NCBI RefSeq assembly: GCF_018130545.1
Contig: NZ_JAFCKF010000003.1
Coordinates: 248,001 to 312,000, forward strand
DNA length: 64,000 nt
Source of the DNA: Bradyrhizobium tropiciagri
Lineage (GTDB): Bacteria; Pseudomonadota; Alphaproteobacteria; Rhizobiales; Xanthobacteraceae
Direction: 5' to 3'
Shown here: in pieces, positions 40,293 through 48,678 of the stretch
Layout of the letters: the number at the start of each line of letters is the position of its first letter
Numbering within the stretch: position 1 is the stretch's first letter
Position numbers and translations under genes: made by a program
Notes under the pieces: generated by a model
What the model was told of the DNA's origin: nothing
Seen by the model: only the letters and a program-made list of their open reading frames with translations
Databases searched by the model: none

Positions 40293-41264
40293 GTGGCCAA
40301 TATCAATCTGGATCTCGACGTCCTGCGAACCCTGGTTACGGCTCAGGACCTTGGTGGTTTTAACCGTGCTGCCGATCGGATCGGTCGCACGCAATCGGCG
40401 GTCAGCCAGCAAATCCGTCGTATTGAAGGGCAACTGGGACAGGCGCTCTATCGAAAGAACGGACGCGGCGTCGCCTTGACCGAGGCCGGCGATGTGATGC
40501 TCGCCTATGCGCGCAAGATGCTCGAACTCAATGACGATGCAGTCGCGGCAGTCCGCGGGGTTGCAGTCGAGGGAACGGTCCGTTTTGGGTTGCCGAGCGA
40601 TCTTGCGGAAACCTGGCTGTCAACCACCTTGGGCCGCTTCAAACGTGCGCATCCAACCGTCTTGATCGAAGCAGTGGTCGACCGAAACGCCGTGCTGCTT
40701 GAGCAACTCGACAAAGGGCATCTCGATCTGGTTCTCGCCTTCGGAGGCCAAGATAGAAGCGACGCACATCGGCTTGCCGATTTGCCGATGAAGTGGATCG
40801 GGCCAGCATCACGTCAGGTCTCGCACGAAAGCTGCGAGCCTTTGCCGCTTGTGATGTATGGGCCACCCTGTTTCTTCCGGCAGGCCGGCATTGATGCTCT
40901 TGATAAGGCCGGCATCCCTTGGCGCACCGCCTTCACAAGCCCAAGTCTCCATGGACTTTGGGCCGCGGTCGAAGCAGAGTTGGGGATTACCGTACGTACG
41001 GCTCTGGGCCTTCCACCCTCGGTTATGGTTCTCGACGATCGTTCCGGATTGCCGCCGGTGCCAACCATCGCTTTGTGCCTGCACGATGCACGACGAGAAC
41101 TCGCGCCGGCCGTTCGTCGTTTGATGGACATCCTTCTGGAAACACTGGAGGCCAAATTGGCCGGCGTTCCCGAGCTCCAGCCTTTCATTCAGAAGGAAGC
41201 CGAACGCGCGCCACAGCGTCACTCCGCCGCTCCGGGTCGCGCTTCAGCAACAAAACTGACGTAG
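40293..41264 (+). CDS. LysR family transcriptional regulator
   Basis: 323 aa. N-terminal winged helix-turn-helix LDVLRTLVTAQDLGGFNRAADRIGRTQSAVSQQIRRIEGQLGQAL (shown by RTQSAVSQQIRRIE) followed by a LysR substrate domain (GTVRFGLPSDLAETWLST). C-terminal ~30 residues form a charged tail of no known function. Divergent from the amidase, hence its probable regulator; inducer unknown. Confidence 0.92.
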   Translation: MANINLDLDVLRTLVTAQDLGGFNRAADRIGRTQSAVSQQIRRIEGQLGQALYRKNGRGVALTEAGDVMLAYARKMLELNDDAVAAVRGVAVEGTVRFGLPSDLAETWLSTTLGRFKRAHPTVLIEAVVDRNAVLLEQLDKGHLDLVLAFGGQDRSDAHRLADLPMKWIGPASRQVSHESCEPLPLVMYGPPCFFRQAGIDALDKAGIPWRTAFTSPSLHGLWAAVEAELGITVRTALGLPPSVMVLDDRSGLPPVPTIALCLHDARRELAPAVRRLMDILLETLEAKLAGVPELQPFIQKEAERAPQRHSAAPGRASATKLT

Positions 41265-41321
41265 CCTTCGTCGCGTCACGTCAACTGGCTTAGGGATACA
41301 CGGCGTAAAGTTCTTGTCCAG

Positions 41322-41368
41322 GCATGATCTTTTCGGAAAACCGCCTCGCGCTTTTCCGGATCGTGCTT
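41322..41368. repeat. Dispersed repeat, GCATGATCTTTTCGGAAAACC family, copy 1
   Basis: GCATGATCTTTTCGGAAAAC.. to ..CTTTTCCGGATCGTGCTT. The reverse-complement copy is at 51616-51668. It directly adjoins the gamma carbonic anhydrase stop. Confidence 0.75.
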
Positions 41369-41898
41369 CAGCCGATCTTCTTCAGTCCGGCTTTGTACTG
41401 CGGGCCCCTGATCGCGTAGGACTTCGCCGGTCGCGACAGCGCCTCGGCCTGCGCGGCGTCGAGTGTGCGCACCACGCGCGCAGGCGCGCCGATGATCAGG
41501 GAGTTTTCCGGAAACTCCTTGCCCTCGGTGATGACCGAACCGGCGCCAACCACACTGCCGCGCCGGATGCGCGCGCCGTTCATCACGATCGAGCCCATCC
41601 CGATCAGCACGCCGTCTTCCAGCGTGCAGCCGTGCACGATCGCATTGTGGCCGATGGTGACGTTGTTGCCGATGGTCAGGGGAAAACCGGGATCGACATG
41701 CAGGGTCGAATTGTCCTGGACGTTGGAGCCCTCGCCGATCTCGATCCACTCATTGTCGCCGCGCACGACCGCGCCGAACCAGACGCTCGCCGCGGATTTG
41801 AGGCGGACCTTGCCGATCACAACGGCATTGTCGGCGATGAAGTAGCTGCCGTCAGCGGGAAGATCGGGCCCCTGCCCGTCGAGTTCGTAGATCGCCAT
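41368..41898 (-). CDS. Gamma carbonic anhydrase family protein
   Basis: 176 aa left-handed beta-helix of hexapeptide repeats. The three zinc histidines H67 (STLHVDPG), H84 and H89 (TIGHNAIVHGC) are present. Relatives (PaaY, YrdA, CaiE) reversibly hydrate CO2 or hydrolyse thioesters. Downstream side is a repeat; upstream is another repeat family. Cytosolic, trimeric by family. Confidence 0.93.
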   Translation of the reverse strand: MAIYELDGQGPDLPADGSYFIADNAVVIGKVRLKSAASVWFGAVVRGDNEWIEIGEGSNVQDNSTLHVDPGFPLTIGNNVTIGHNAIVHGCTLEDGVLIGMGSIVMNGARIRRGSVVGAGSVITEGKEFPENSLIIGAPARVVRTLDAAQAEALSRPAKSYAIRGPQYKAGLKKIG

Positions 41899-41912
41899 GG
41901 ATGTCTCCCTGG

Positions 41913-41963
41913 AGCGTTTTCGAGCGAAGTGGACGCCGGTTCGCGTGAAGAAAACGCGTCAAA
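41913..41963. repeat. Dispersed repeat, GCGTTTTCTTCACGCGAACC family, copy 2
   Basis: AGCGTTTTCGAGCGAAGTGG.. to ..GAAGAAAACGCGTCAAA, the reverse complement of 7168-7222. Sits 15 bp upstream of the carbonic anhydrase ATG, so it is probably within its promoter or leader. Confidence 0.75.
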
Positions 41964-42089
41964 GCGCAAATCCGGAGCTGCGTGTTCTGATTCAACCAGA
42001 ACCGAACCTCTCGTCCGGACGACCTTGGCACAGCGACTGATGTGGTTTCAAGCAAGTGCAGTCATGATCCGAACGCGGATCATGGCCGG

Positions 42090-42419
42090 TCAGCCGAGCA
42101 CGCCCGCAGCGCGTAGCGTCATCATGAAGAAGGTGCCGGACATCAGGCTCCAGAATCCGGAGATGACGGTTGCCATCATCACGAACTCGAAGCGGCGGCG
42201 TTCGATGCGCGCGCCGCGCAGCGTGTTGCGCATGATGATGAACGGTGCGGCGAAGACCAGGAACGGGACCGCGGCAAAGGTCTTCGGCGCCACGCCGTCC
42301 TGCAACAGGCCGAAGCCCGCCGGGCGCTCCGCCATCGCCTGATAGCCGCTGGCCAGTGCGCCGGCGAGTGCGAAGCCGATGAAGAGAGAAAACAGGGAAT
42401 TCAGGGTATCGGGCGACAT
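42090..42419 (-). CDS. Conserved small membrane protein (DUF6949-like)
   Basis: 109 aa with three hydrophobic segments (LFSLFIGFALAGALASGY, VPFLVFAAPFIIMRNTL, MMATVISGFWSLMSGTFFMMTL). Conserved in Hyphomicrobiales by recollection; function unknown. ATG at 42419 begins MSPDTLNSLF; the longer frame to 42446 is unlikely. Confidence 0.75.
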   Translation of the reverse strand: MSPDTLNSLFSLFIGFALAGALASGYQAMAERPAGFGLLQDGVAPKTFAAVPFLVFAAPFIIMRNTLRGARIERRRFEFVMMATVISGFWSLMSGTFFMMTLRAAGVLG

Positions 42420-42639
42420 CGGAACTTCCGCTACGCTACAGGCCACTCACGCCTGCTTCGCAGAATTGGCCGCCGGCCGCCACATCATCCTTAAGGAAAG
42501 GTTAATCCGGTGCGCCGGACGCGGCGTTTGCGCATGGCCATTCAAGAAGGGATTCCATTGGAATCGTACGGAAATTCCTCGCCACGTGGCATATTCGGCA
42601 GATGATTCGGCCACCCTCGACCTGGTCTTTGCTTCGTTC

Positions 42640-43350
42640 ATGACGCTTCTCTCGACGGCCCAGCATCTCGCCCGCGATACCCGCCGCAACCCGCGCGCGC
42701 ATCTCGTTCCGATCATCGCCTCGGCCATCATCGCGGCCAGCGCGATTGCGCTTGTCGCCTATCTGCTGTGGCCGACGTACACGACTGTGCCGGTGAGCGA
42801 TCCGTCGCGGCTGCCGGTGAGCGTCGGCGGCACGCTGTTCAACGTGCCGACCATGGCGGTGCGCATGAAGATCCAGCGCCATTCCGGGCCGCAGGAACGC
42901 GTCGATCTGAGCTTCCTCTACCCGTCGCTGGAGGCGCCCGCCGCGCCGAAGCACTACAGCGCCGATACGGTCGAGGACAAGGTGCAGCCGATCGACCGAA
43001 TCTTCGCGTCGATCTCGGCGCATCACGATTCACTCGCGCCCGATATGCGCGTACGCACGATCTATCCGCGCTATCTCGACGAGCGTGCAACGACCGACGA
43101 CGGCCTGACCGCGCGTGCGTTCCGCGACGGCACACCCTATGGCGGCGAGGACCTGTTCACCGCGACCGAGCCGCAGCTGATCGCACGCTGCACGCGCGAT
43201 ACGTCGACGCCCGGCATGTGCCTGAGTGAGCGGCGCATCGAGGGCGCCGACCTGACCTTCCGCTTTCCGCGCAGCTGGCTCGCACAATGGCGCGACATCG
43301 CCACCGCGATGGACCGCCTCTCCGCGCAAATGCACAGCGCGAAGGGGTAA
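42640..43350 (+). CDS. Single-pass membrane protein of unknown function
   Basis: 236 aa. One N-terminal transmembrane helix (~25-45, PIIASAIIAASAIALVAYLLWP) and a periplasmic domain rich in charged residues, with two cysteines (IARCTRDTSTPGMCLSERR) that could form a disulfide. No family recognised, though the pattern suggests a conserved Bradyrhizobium protein. ATG at 42640; no strong ribosome site decides it. Confidence 0.65.
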   Translation: MTLLSTAQHLARDTRRNPRAHLVPIIASAIIAASAIALVAYLLWPTYTTVPVSDPSRLPVSVGGTLFNVPTMAVRMKIQRHSGPQERVDLSFLYPSLEAPAAPKHYSADTVEDKVQPIDRIFASISAHHDSLAPDMRVRTIYPRYLDERATTDDGLTARAFRDGTPYGGEDLFTATEPQLIARCTRDTSTPGMCLSERRIEGADLTFRFPRSWLAQWRDIATAMDRLSAQMHSAKG

Positions 43351-43353
43351 CTC

Positions 43354-43409
43354 CGTCATTGCGGCGGAGCGAGGTGACGATCGAAAGATCGGCACTCCTC
43401 GCAATGACG
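43354..43409. repeat. Short palindromic repeat (CGTCATTGC termini)
   Basis: CGTCATTGC at the left end and GCAATGACG at the right end are perfect complements around an imperfect interior with GATCGAAAGATC. Located just after the preceding stop codon, it may fold in the transcript between the convergent genes. Confidence 0.65.
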
Positions 43410-43428
43410 ATCTGAGACTGCTCAGCCC

Positions 43429-43653
43429 TTACTCAGCCAGATCTTCTTCCAGGATGGCCATCTGGAACTGGAACGAGCGATCATCGTCCTCGTCGTCGAC
43501 GAACAGCACACCGATGAACTCCTCGCCGATATAGACTTCGGCCGAGTCGTCCTTCTTGGGCCGCGGCACCACGCGGATCTTGGGATTGCTGAACACGCGC
43601 TTCAGATACGCGTCGAGCTTCCTGACTTCCTGAACGTCCACGGCCGTCTCCAA
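43429..43653 (-). CDS. DUF3126 family protein
   Basis: 74 aa small acidic cytosolic protein: VRKLDAYLKRVFSNPKIRVVPRPKKDDSAEVYIGEEFIGVLFVDDEDDDRSFQFQMAILEEDL, the pattern of alphaproteobacterial DUF3126. Usually found next to cysE in this order, as it is here (126 bp apart, same strand). Function not known. Confidence 0.88.
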   Translation of the reverse strand: METAVDVQEVRKLDAYLKRVFSNPKIRVVPRPKKDDSAEVYIGEEFIGVLFVDDEDDDRSFQFQMAILEEDLAE

Positions 43654-43779
43654 TCGGGTCGATGATTTTCGGGGGAGTTTTAGGACGAGACGCCGAAGAT
43701 CGCCAGAGCCTTTTCAGGCTTTGGCGACGTGATGTTGCGCACACGCACAAGCGCGCCGCCGATCAGAAAGCGAATGAAA

Positions 43780-44607
43780 TCAAAGCCCGATCGCGTTGAG
43801 CATCTGGTCCATGGTGCGCGACGGCTCGGCACAGCCGGCTTCGCCGACGATTTTCGCCGGCACGCCCGCGACGGTGACGTTGTGCGGAACGGGCTTGACC
43901 ACGACGGAGCCCGCCGCGATGCGCGCACAGTGACCGATCTCGATATTGCCGAGGATCTTGGCGCCGGCGCCGATCAGCACGCCGTGGCGGATCTTCGGAT
44001 GGCGATCCTCGTTCTCCTTGCCGGTGCCGCCGAGCGTGACGCCATGCAGGATCGAGACGTCGTCGTCGATGACCGCGGTCTCGCCGCAGACGAAGCCGGT
44101 GGCGTGATCGAGGAAGATGCCGCGGCCGATCCGGGCCGCCGGGTTGATGTCGGTCTGGAACACCGCCGACGAGCGGCTCTGCAGGTAGAACGCAAAATCC
44201 TTGCGGCCCTGCTGATAGAGCCAGTGCGCCAGACGATGGGTCTGCAGCGCGTGAAAGCCCTTGAAGTAGAGCAAGGGATCGATGAAGCGCGAAGTCGCGG
44301 GATCGCGGTCATAGACCGCGACGAGGTCGGCACGGAACGCGTTGCCGAGATCGGGCTCGTCGCGCAGCGCCTCGCCGTAGGTCTGGCGGATCAGGTCACC
44401 CGACAGCGCGGCGTGGTCGAGCCGCTCGGCAATGCGATGGACCACCGAATCTTCCAGGCGCTCATGATGCAGCACGGTCGCATAGATGAAGGATGCGAGC
44501 TCCGGCTCGCGCCGCAGGATGTCTTCCGCTTCGCCGCGAATCCGATCCCAGATCGGATCGAGCGAAGCCAGCTTCGCGCCCTGCGGATTGACCTGATGAA
44601 CTGCCAT
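43780..44607 (-). CDS. cysE: Serine O-acetyltransferase
   Basis: 275 aa. N-terminal helical SATase domain (DPIWDRIRGEAEDILRREPELASFIYATVLHHERLEDSVVHRIAERL in short form) and C-terminal left-handed beta-helix with IGRGIFLDHATGFVCGETAVIDDDVSILHGVTLGG, where the catalytic His and Asp lie. It acetylates L-serine with acetyl-CoA, the first committed step to cysteine. Upstream of DUF3126 on the same strand. Confidence 0.95.
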   Translation of the reverse strand: MAVHQVNPQGAKLASLDPIWDRIRGEAEDILRREPELASFIYATVLHHERLEDSVVHRIAERLDHAALSGDLIRQTYGEALRDEPDLGNAFRADLVAVYDRDPATSRFIDPLLYFKGFHALQTHRLAHWLYQQGRKDFAFYLQSRSSAVFQTDINPAARIGRGIFLDHATGFVCGETAVIDDDVSILHGVTLGGTGKENEDRHPKIRHGVLIGAGAKILGNIEIGHCARIAAGSVVVKPVPHNVTVAGVPAKIVGEAGCAEPSRTMDQMLNAIGL

Positions 44608-44789
44608 AGCTGCTCTCGCAATTCGGTTGTTCTGACGTGCGTTATAGCACGATGGACCCAGCGCGTCCCGGGAAGGCTTGGCACGGTAAACCCCAGCCGA
44701 ACGCCCCCGGACCGACGTCTAGGGGAATTGGTCGGGATTTTGCCGAAATCAAGCCGTGCTTCTGCAACTATTGGCGGATTTCGTCGCCA

Positions 44790-46322
44790 GTGTGGTTTTG
44801 GGCATGGTCAGCCCCAATAAAAGGGGGAAACATCATCAATACGCAGAGTTTGCGCGCCCGCCTGACCGATGCACGGTCGGTCTGGGTTGCCACCATTGCC
44901 ATCCCCCTCCTCCTGCTCGCCCCTGCCTTCTGGAACGGCTATCCGCTGCTCCAATGGGATACCGGCGGCTATCTCGCCCGCTGGTACGAGGGCTATCTGG
45001 TGCCGAGCCGGTCCACCGTGTACGGCATCTACCTCCATCTCGGCGAGACATCGGGCTTCTGGCTCAACCTTGGCGTCCAGACGCTGGCGACGCTGTGGAT
45101 CCTGCAACTGACGCTGCGCGTGCTCGACCTCGCCCGGCCGGTCCGGCTGATCGCGATCAGCCTCGTGCTGATCGCCACCACCGCCCTGCCCTGGCTTGCG
45201 AGCATGCTGCTCACCGACATCTTCGCCGGCCTGTCGGTGCTCGCGCTCTTCATCCTCGTGCTCTGCGGCGATCGGATCTCGACGCTGGAGAAGTCCGTGC
45301 TGTTTGGCTTCACCGCGTTCTCAGCCGCAACCCACAGCGCGACGCTCGCGGTGTTACTCGGCCTGTGCTGCGTCGGCTGGATGCTCCGTCCATGGCTCCG
45401 CCGGCGCATTCCGGTCGCAAGCCTCGTGCAGGGCAGCCTGACGACCTTGGCCGGCGCGGCAATGCTGCTGGCGGCGAATTTCGCGCTGTCCGGACAGCTC
45501 GCCTGGACGCCCGGGGGCATCGGTGTCGCCTTCGGCCGCATGCTGCAGGATGGCATCGTCACGCAATATCTGCGCGACCATTGCGCGAAGGAGAACCTGA
45601 AGCTCTGCCCCTATCGCAACGAGTTGCCGCCGACCGCCGACGACTTCCTGTGGGGCCATAGCATGTTCAACACGCTCGGCCGCTTCCAGGGACTGAATGA
45701 CGAGATGGGCTATATCGTGAAGCGCTCGCTGGCCGAATATCCGGCATGGCAGGCCGAAGCGGCGCTGATCGCAACCGTCGACCAGCTCATGCATGTCGCG
45801 ACCGGCGAAGGCAGCAACGGCTGGATCCCGCACACCTATGGGATCATCGAGCGCTACATTCCCGCACAGGTCGCGCCGATGCGCGCGGCGCGGCAACAGA
45901 AGTGGCATCTCGACTTCACCGCGATCAACCGCATCCACGTGCCGGTCGCGCTGGGCTCGATGCTGCTGGTCGTGCTGCTGTTCGGCCGCGGGCTGTGGCA
46001 GCGACGGCTCGACGACCTCACGCTGCTGGCGGGCACCGTCACGCTCGCTCTGCTCGGCAATGCCGTCGTTTGCGGCGTGATCTCGGGTCCGCACGACCGC
46101 TATGGCGCGCGCCTGGTGTGGGTTGCGACCTTCGTGGTGCTGATCGCGGCCGCGCGCGCCTTCGCCAGGGACGATGCCGAGAACGAAGCCGACGGGCTAT
46201 TTTCGCCGCGACAGGAAATCGATGACCCCGGTCTTGTAGACCTTGTCGCCGACCGCTCGCATATGGTCGCGGTTCGGAATGTCGAGCACCTCCGCCCCCG
46301 GAATGATGCGGCCGAGCGCTGA
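44790..46322 (+). CDS. Polytopic membrane protein of unknown function
   Basis: ~510 aa with ~10 hydrophobic segments (IAIPLLLLAPAFW, LVLIATTALPWLASML, LLGLCCVGWML, AGAAMLLAANFAL, GSMLLVVLLFG, TVTLALLGNAVVCGVI, VVLIAAARAF). No domain recognised. The start is doubtful: no ATG fits, so GTG at 44790 is given, while AAAAGGGGG at 44819-44827 could serve a rare ATC at 44832 or a TTG at 44850. The 3' end overlaps the convergent alpha/beta hydrolase gene by 126 bp. Confidence 0.7.
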   Translation: MWFWAWSAPIKGGNIINTQSLRARLTDARSVWVATIAIPLLLLAPAFWNGYPLLQWDTGGYLARWYEGYLVPSRSTVYGIYLHLGETSGFWLNLGVQTLATLWILQLTLRVLDLARPVRLIAISLVLIATTALPWLASMLLTDIFAGLSVLALFILVLCGDRISTLEKSVLFGFTAFSAATHSATLAVLLGLCCVGWMLRPWLRRRIPVASLVQGSLTTLAGAAMLLAANFALSGQLAWTPGGIGVAFGRMLQDGIVTQYLRDHCAKENLKLCPYRNELPPTADDFLWGHSMFNTLGRFQGLNDEMGYIVKRSLAEYPAWQAEAALIATVDQLMHVATGEGSNGWIPHTYGIIERYIPAQVAPMRAARQQKWHLDFTAINRIHVPVALGSMLLVVLLFGRGLWQRRLDDLTLLAGTVTLALLGNAVVCGVISGPHDRYGARLVWVATFVVLIAAARAFARDDAENEADGLFSPRQEIDDPGLVDLVADRSHMVAVRNVEHLRPRNDAAER

Positions 46323-46952
46323 CGCCGAACCCGCGATCTCATCCTTGCTGCCGACCGCGATCAGGACCGGCACGCTGATGCCGGCGGCCTCCTCGCGCGT
46401 CATCAGCCGGCGCGAGCCGCGCAGGCAGGCCGCCAGCGCGCGGCGGTCGGAACGGGTCTGATCGGCAAAGGCGCGGAAGGTGCGGCCGACCGGATCGGTG
46501 ACATCCTCGAGCGATGGCGCCTCCAGCGCCAGCGCGACGGCCTCGCCCGGCCCACCGCCCTCGATCAACCCGATGCCGATGCCACCCAGGATCGCCGAGC
46601 GCACCCGATCGGAATGTTCGCGCGCCAGGATCGCGGTCATCCGCGAGCCCAGCGAATAGCCCATGATGTCGGCGCGCGCGATTCCGAGATGATCCATCAA
46701 TGCGATCACGTCGCTTGCCATGATCGCGATCTCGTACTGCGCGACGTCGTAGAGCTTGGCGGATTCGCCGTGGCCGCGATTGTCGAGTGCGATGACGCGA
46801 CGACCGGCCTTGACGAGATCCGACACCCAGGTCGGATAGATCCAGTTGACGTTCTTGCTCGAGGCAAAGCCGTGCACGAGCACGATCGGCTCGCCCTCGC
46901 CTTCGTCGATATAGGCAATTTCAACATCGCCGTGATGGAAACTCGGCATCAT
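46197..46952 (-). CDS. Alpha/beta hydrolase
   Basis: 251 aa. Oxyanion region LVHGFASSKN, nucleophile elbow MGYSLGSRM (S100), Asp in the GSKDEIAG region and catalytic His in PNRDHMRAVG. Typical short esterase/lipase-type hydrolase; substrate unknown. Its 3' end runs 126 bp into the convergent membrane protein gene. Confidence 0.9.
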   Translation of the reverse strand: MMPSFHHGDVEIAYIDEGEGEPIVLVHGFASSKNVNWIYPTWVSDLVKAGRRVIALDNRGHGESAKLYDVAQYEIAIMASDVIALMDHLGIARADIMGYSLGSRMTAILAREHSDRVRSAILGGIGIGLIEGGGPGEAVALALEAPSLEDVTDPVGRTFRAFADQTRSDRRALAACLRGSRRLMTREEAAGISVPVLIAVGSKDEIAGSASALGRIIPGAEVLDIPNRDHMRAVGDKVYKTGVIDFLSRRK

Positions 46953-47042
46953 GCATTCCGTCGTTGCTTGGGATTTGCTTGGGATTGTTTCTTGAGATTT
47001 TCGATTGGCGATCGACTTGCGACCGCAAGCCTGACCAGAAGC

Positions 47043-48176
47043 CTAGCCCTTGGCGGGCATACTCGCCAGCGCCGCCTGGGCAGCCATCTGCCGCTCCAGG
47101 CGCAACGCCTTGCTTCGTCTGAGCCACCACGCCGTGGTCCGCTCCGTGGTGGCCTTGATCGACGACAGCAAGCCGAACAGCGCAAGCAGCGCACCGAACA
47201 GCCACATGGAGAGATCGAATGCACCGGCCGCGAGCAGCAGCGCGCCGCGGCCGAGCAGCTTGATGATGGCGCGAGTCTGGCCGCCCTTCGCCTCGGCTAT
47301 GCGGGCCGCGCGCGCGATCTCCTGCGGGTTCTCCGCGACCTTGAGCGTGTCCCGCGCCGCGCGAACCCCGGCCGCCTCGCCGATGCGTCCAACATCCTTC
47401 GCGGTGCGCGCCAGCGCGCCGGCCTTCTCGGCGCGGAATGCCGCGCGGATCGCGGTTGCGGTTTCCATCGGCCGCAGCACCGAGCCGGACGCGACCGCCT
47501 CGCGCAGCGCCGGCTGATCGACGACCTCGCGGGTCGAGCGTCCGGCCCATTCGATCATGCCCTCGCTCAGCCGCCCGGCCTTGCGCGTATCCTTGACCAG
47601 GGTCAGCCCGGCCCGCAGCGGCGCAACGCCGCCGACCGAGACATAAGTCGCCGCGGTCACGGCGAGCCCGGCGGCCGCAAGGCCCAGTACCAGCCGGTCG
47701 GTATCCTCGCCCATCACGAGATGCTTGCCCTCGCGCACCACATCCCTGACATCACCGAACACGAACAGGTCGCCCGCGACCGTGCCGGACAGGCTTGCGA
47801 CATCGTCGGCATTGCCGGTCACGAGGCCGGTGGCGAACCCCTTGGCGAAATGCGTGGTGGATGATTGCTCGGTGCGCGCGTCGTCGACACGCTTGGTGAG
47901 CTCGTCACTGAGCGCGATATTCTTGTCGCCTGCGAGCGCGACGAAGCTGGTCGCAAGGTCAGCGTCGCCTGCGGCAAGTGCTGCCTCGATGTTGTCCGAG
48001 ATCAACGCCGGGTTGTTGCGCAGGACGGAATTGAGCCTGATGTCGGCAAGCGCCACGGGATCGTCCCGCACAGCGAGCACGGTGCCGGCGTCACGGGCAT
48101 GCGGCCAAATGGCTGCGCCGACGGCGGCGCTTGCCGCCAGGCCGGCCACCGCGAAACTGAGGCGCACCCCGTACAT
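47043..48176 (-). CDS. Conserved hypothetical protein with terminal membrane helices
   Basis: 377 aa. N-terminal signal anchor (SFAVAGLAASAAVGAAIWP), an Ala-rich helical middle with a hydrophobic segment near ~165-190 and two hydrophobic segments at ~318-342 (LLLAAGAFDLSMWLFGALLALFGLL), then a basic C-terminus. Resembles uncharacterised proteins of Bradyrhizobium; no domain recognised. Transcribed alone. Confidence 0.7.
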   Translation of the reverse strand: MYGVRLSFAVAGLAASAAVGAAIWPHARDAGTVLAVRDDPVALADIRLNSVLRNNPALISDNIEAALAAGDADLATSFVALAGDKNIALSDELTKRVDDARTEQSSTTHFAKGFATGLVTGNADDVASLSGTVAGDLFVFGDVRDVVREGKHLVMGEDTDRLVLGLAAAGLAVTAATYVSVGGVAPLRAGLTLVKDTRKAGRLSEGMIEWAGRSTREVVDQPALREAVASGSVLRPMETATAIRAAFRAEKAGALARTAKDVGRIGEAAGVRAARDTLKVAENPQEIARAARIAEAKGGQTRAIIKLLGRGALLLAAGAFDLSMWLFGALLALFGLLSSIKATTERTTAWWLRRSKALRLERQMAAQAALASMPAKG

Positions 48177-48425
48177 GCCGCTGAAAACCTCTAGTTTTAT
48201 TCGCCTTGTTCAAGTCGCTTTGGAAATAGTGTGCCGTTTTTGAGACACAACGGCTCCGACCAAAGAAGGGCTTCTCTGGGACGACAAGATTGTGTCGAAT
48301 TTGCATGAGCAAATGAGCCATCGGGGCTCTAGGAATCAACCGTTCCCGCCAGTATGGTGCGCGGCATTTCGCGATGCCGCATGCTGTTGATTGCGTCTGC
48401 CCGTCGTTGCCACCAAGGTGAGAAT

Positions 48426-48671
48426 ATGTCCGACCACGTCGTCCCGCACTTCCATAACGATGCCGGAGTCTCGGTGATCGAAATCGGATCGCAGGAGTTC
48501 ATGTGCGTGGGCGCCAACCCTCCGTTCGATCATCCGCACGTGTTCCTCGACCTCGGCAACGACAACGAGATCATCTGCCCATACTGCTCGACGCTGTATC
48601 GCTTCGCGCCAGACCTCGCTGCCGGCGAAGCGCGGCCGCCGGAATGCGTGCTGAAAGACAAGGTCGCCTGA
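48426..48671 (+). CDS. NDUFS6-like zinc-finger domain protein
   Basis: 81 aa. Zinc ligands in the order C (EFMCVG), H (DHPHVFLDL), C-P-Y-C (EIICPYCSTLY): the CHCC pattern of the NDUFS6/PF10276 family. In alphaproteobacteria and mitochondria this domain is an accessory subunit of respiratory complex I. Here it stands apart from nuo genes. The following monooxygenase starts 7 nt after its stop. Confidence 0.9.
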   Translation: MSDHVVPHFHNDAGVSVIEIGSQEFMCVGANPPFDHPHVFLDLGNDNEIICPYCSTLYRFAPDLAAGEARPPECVLKDKVA

Positions 48672-48678
48672 CCGCTCC

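Noticed and set aside
44680-44700. TTGGCACGGTAAACCCC as a sigma-54 promoter
   Set aside because: The required GC at -12 is missing (CC).
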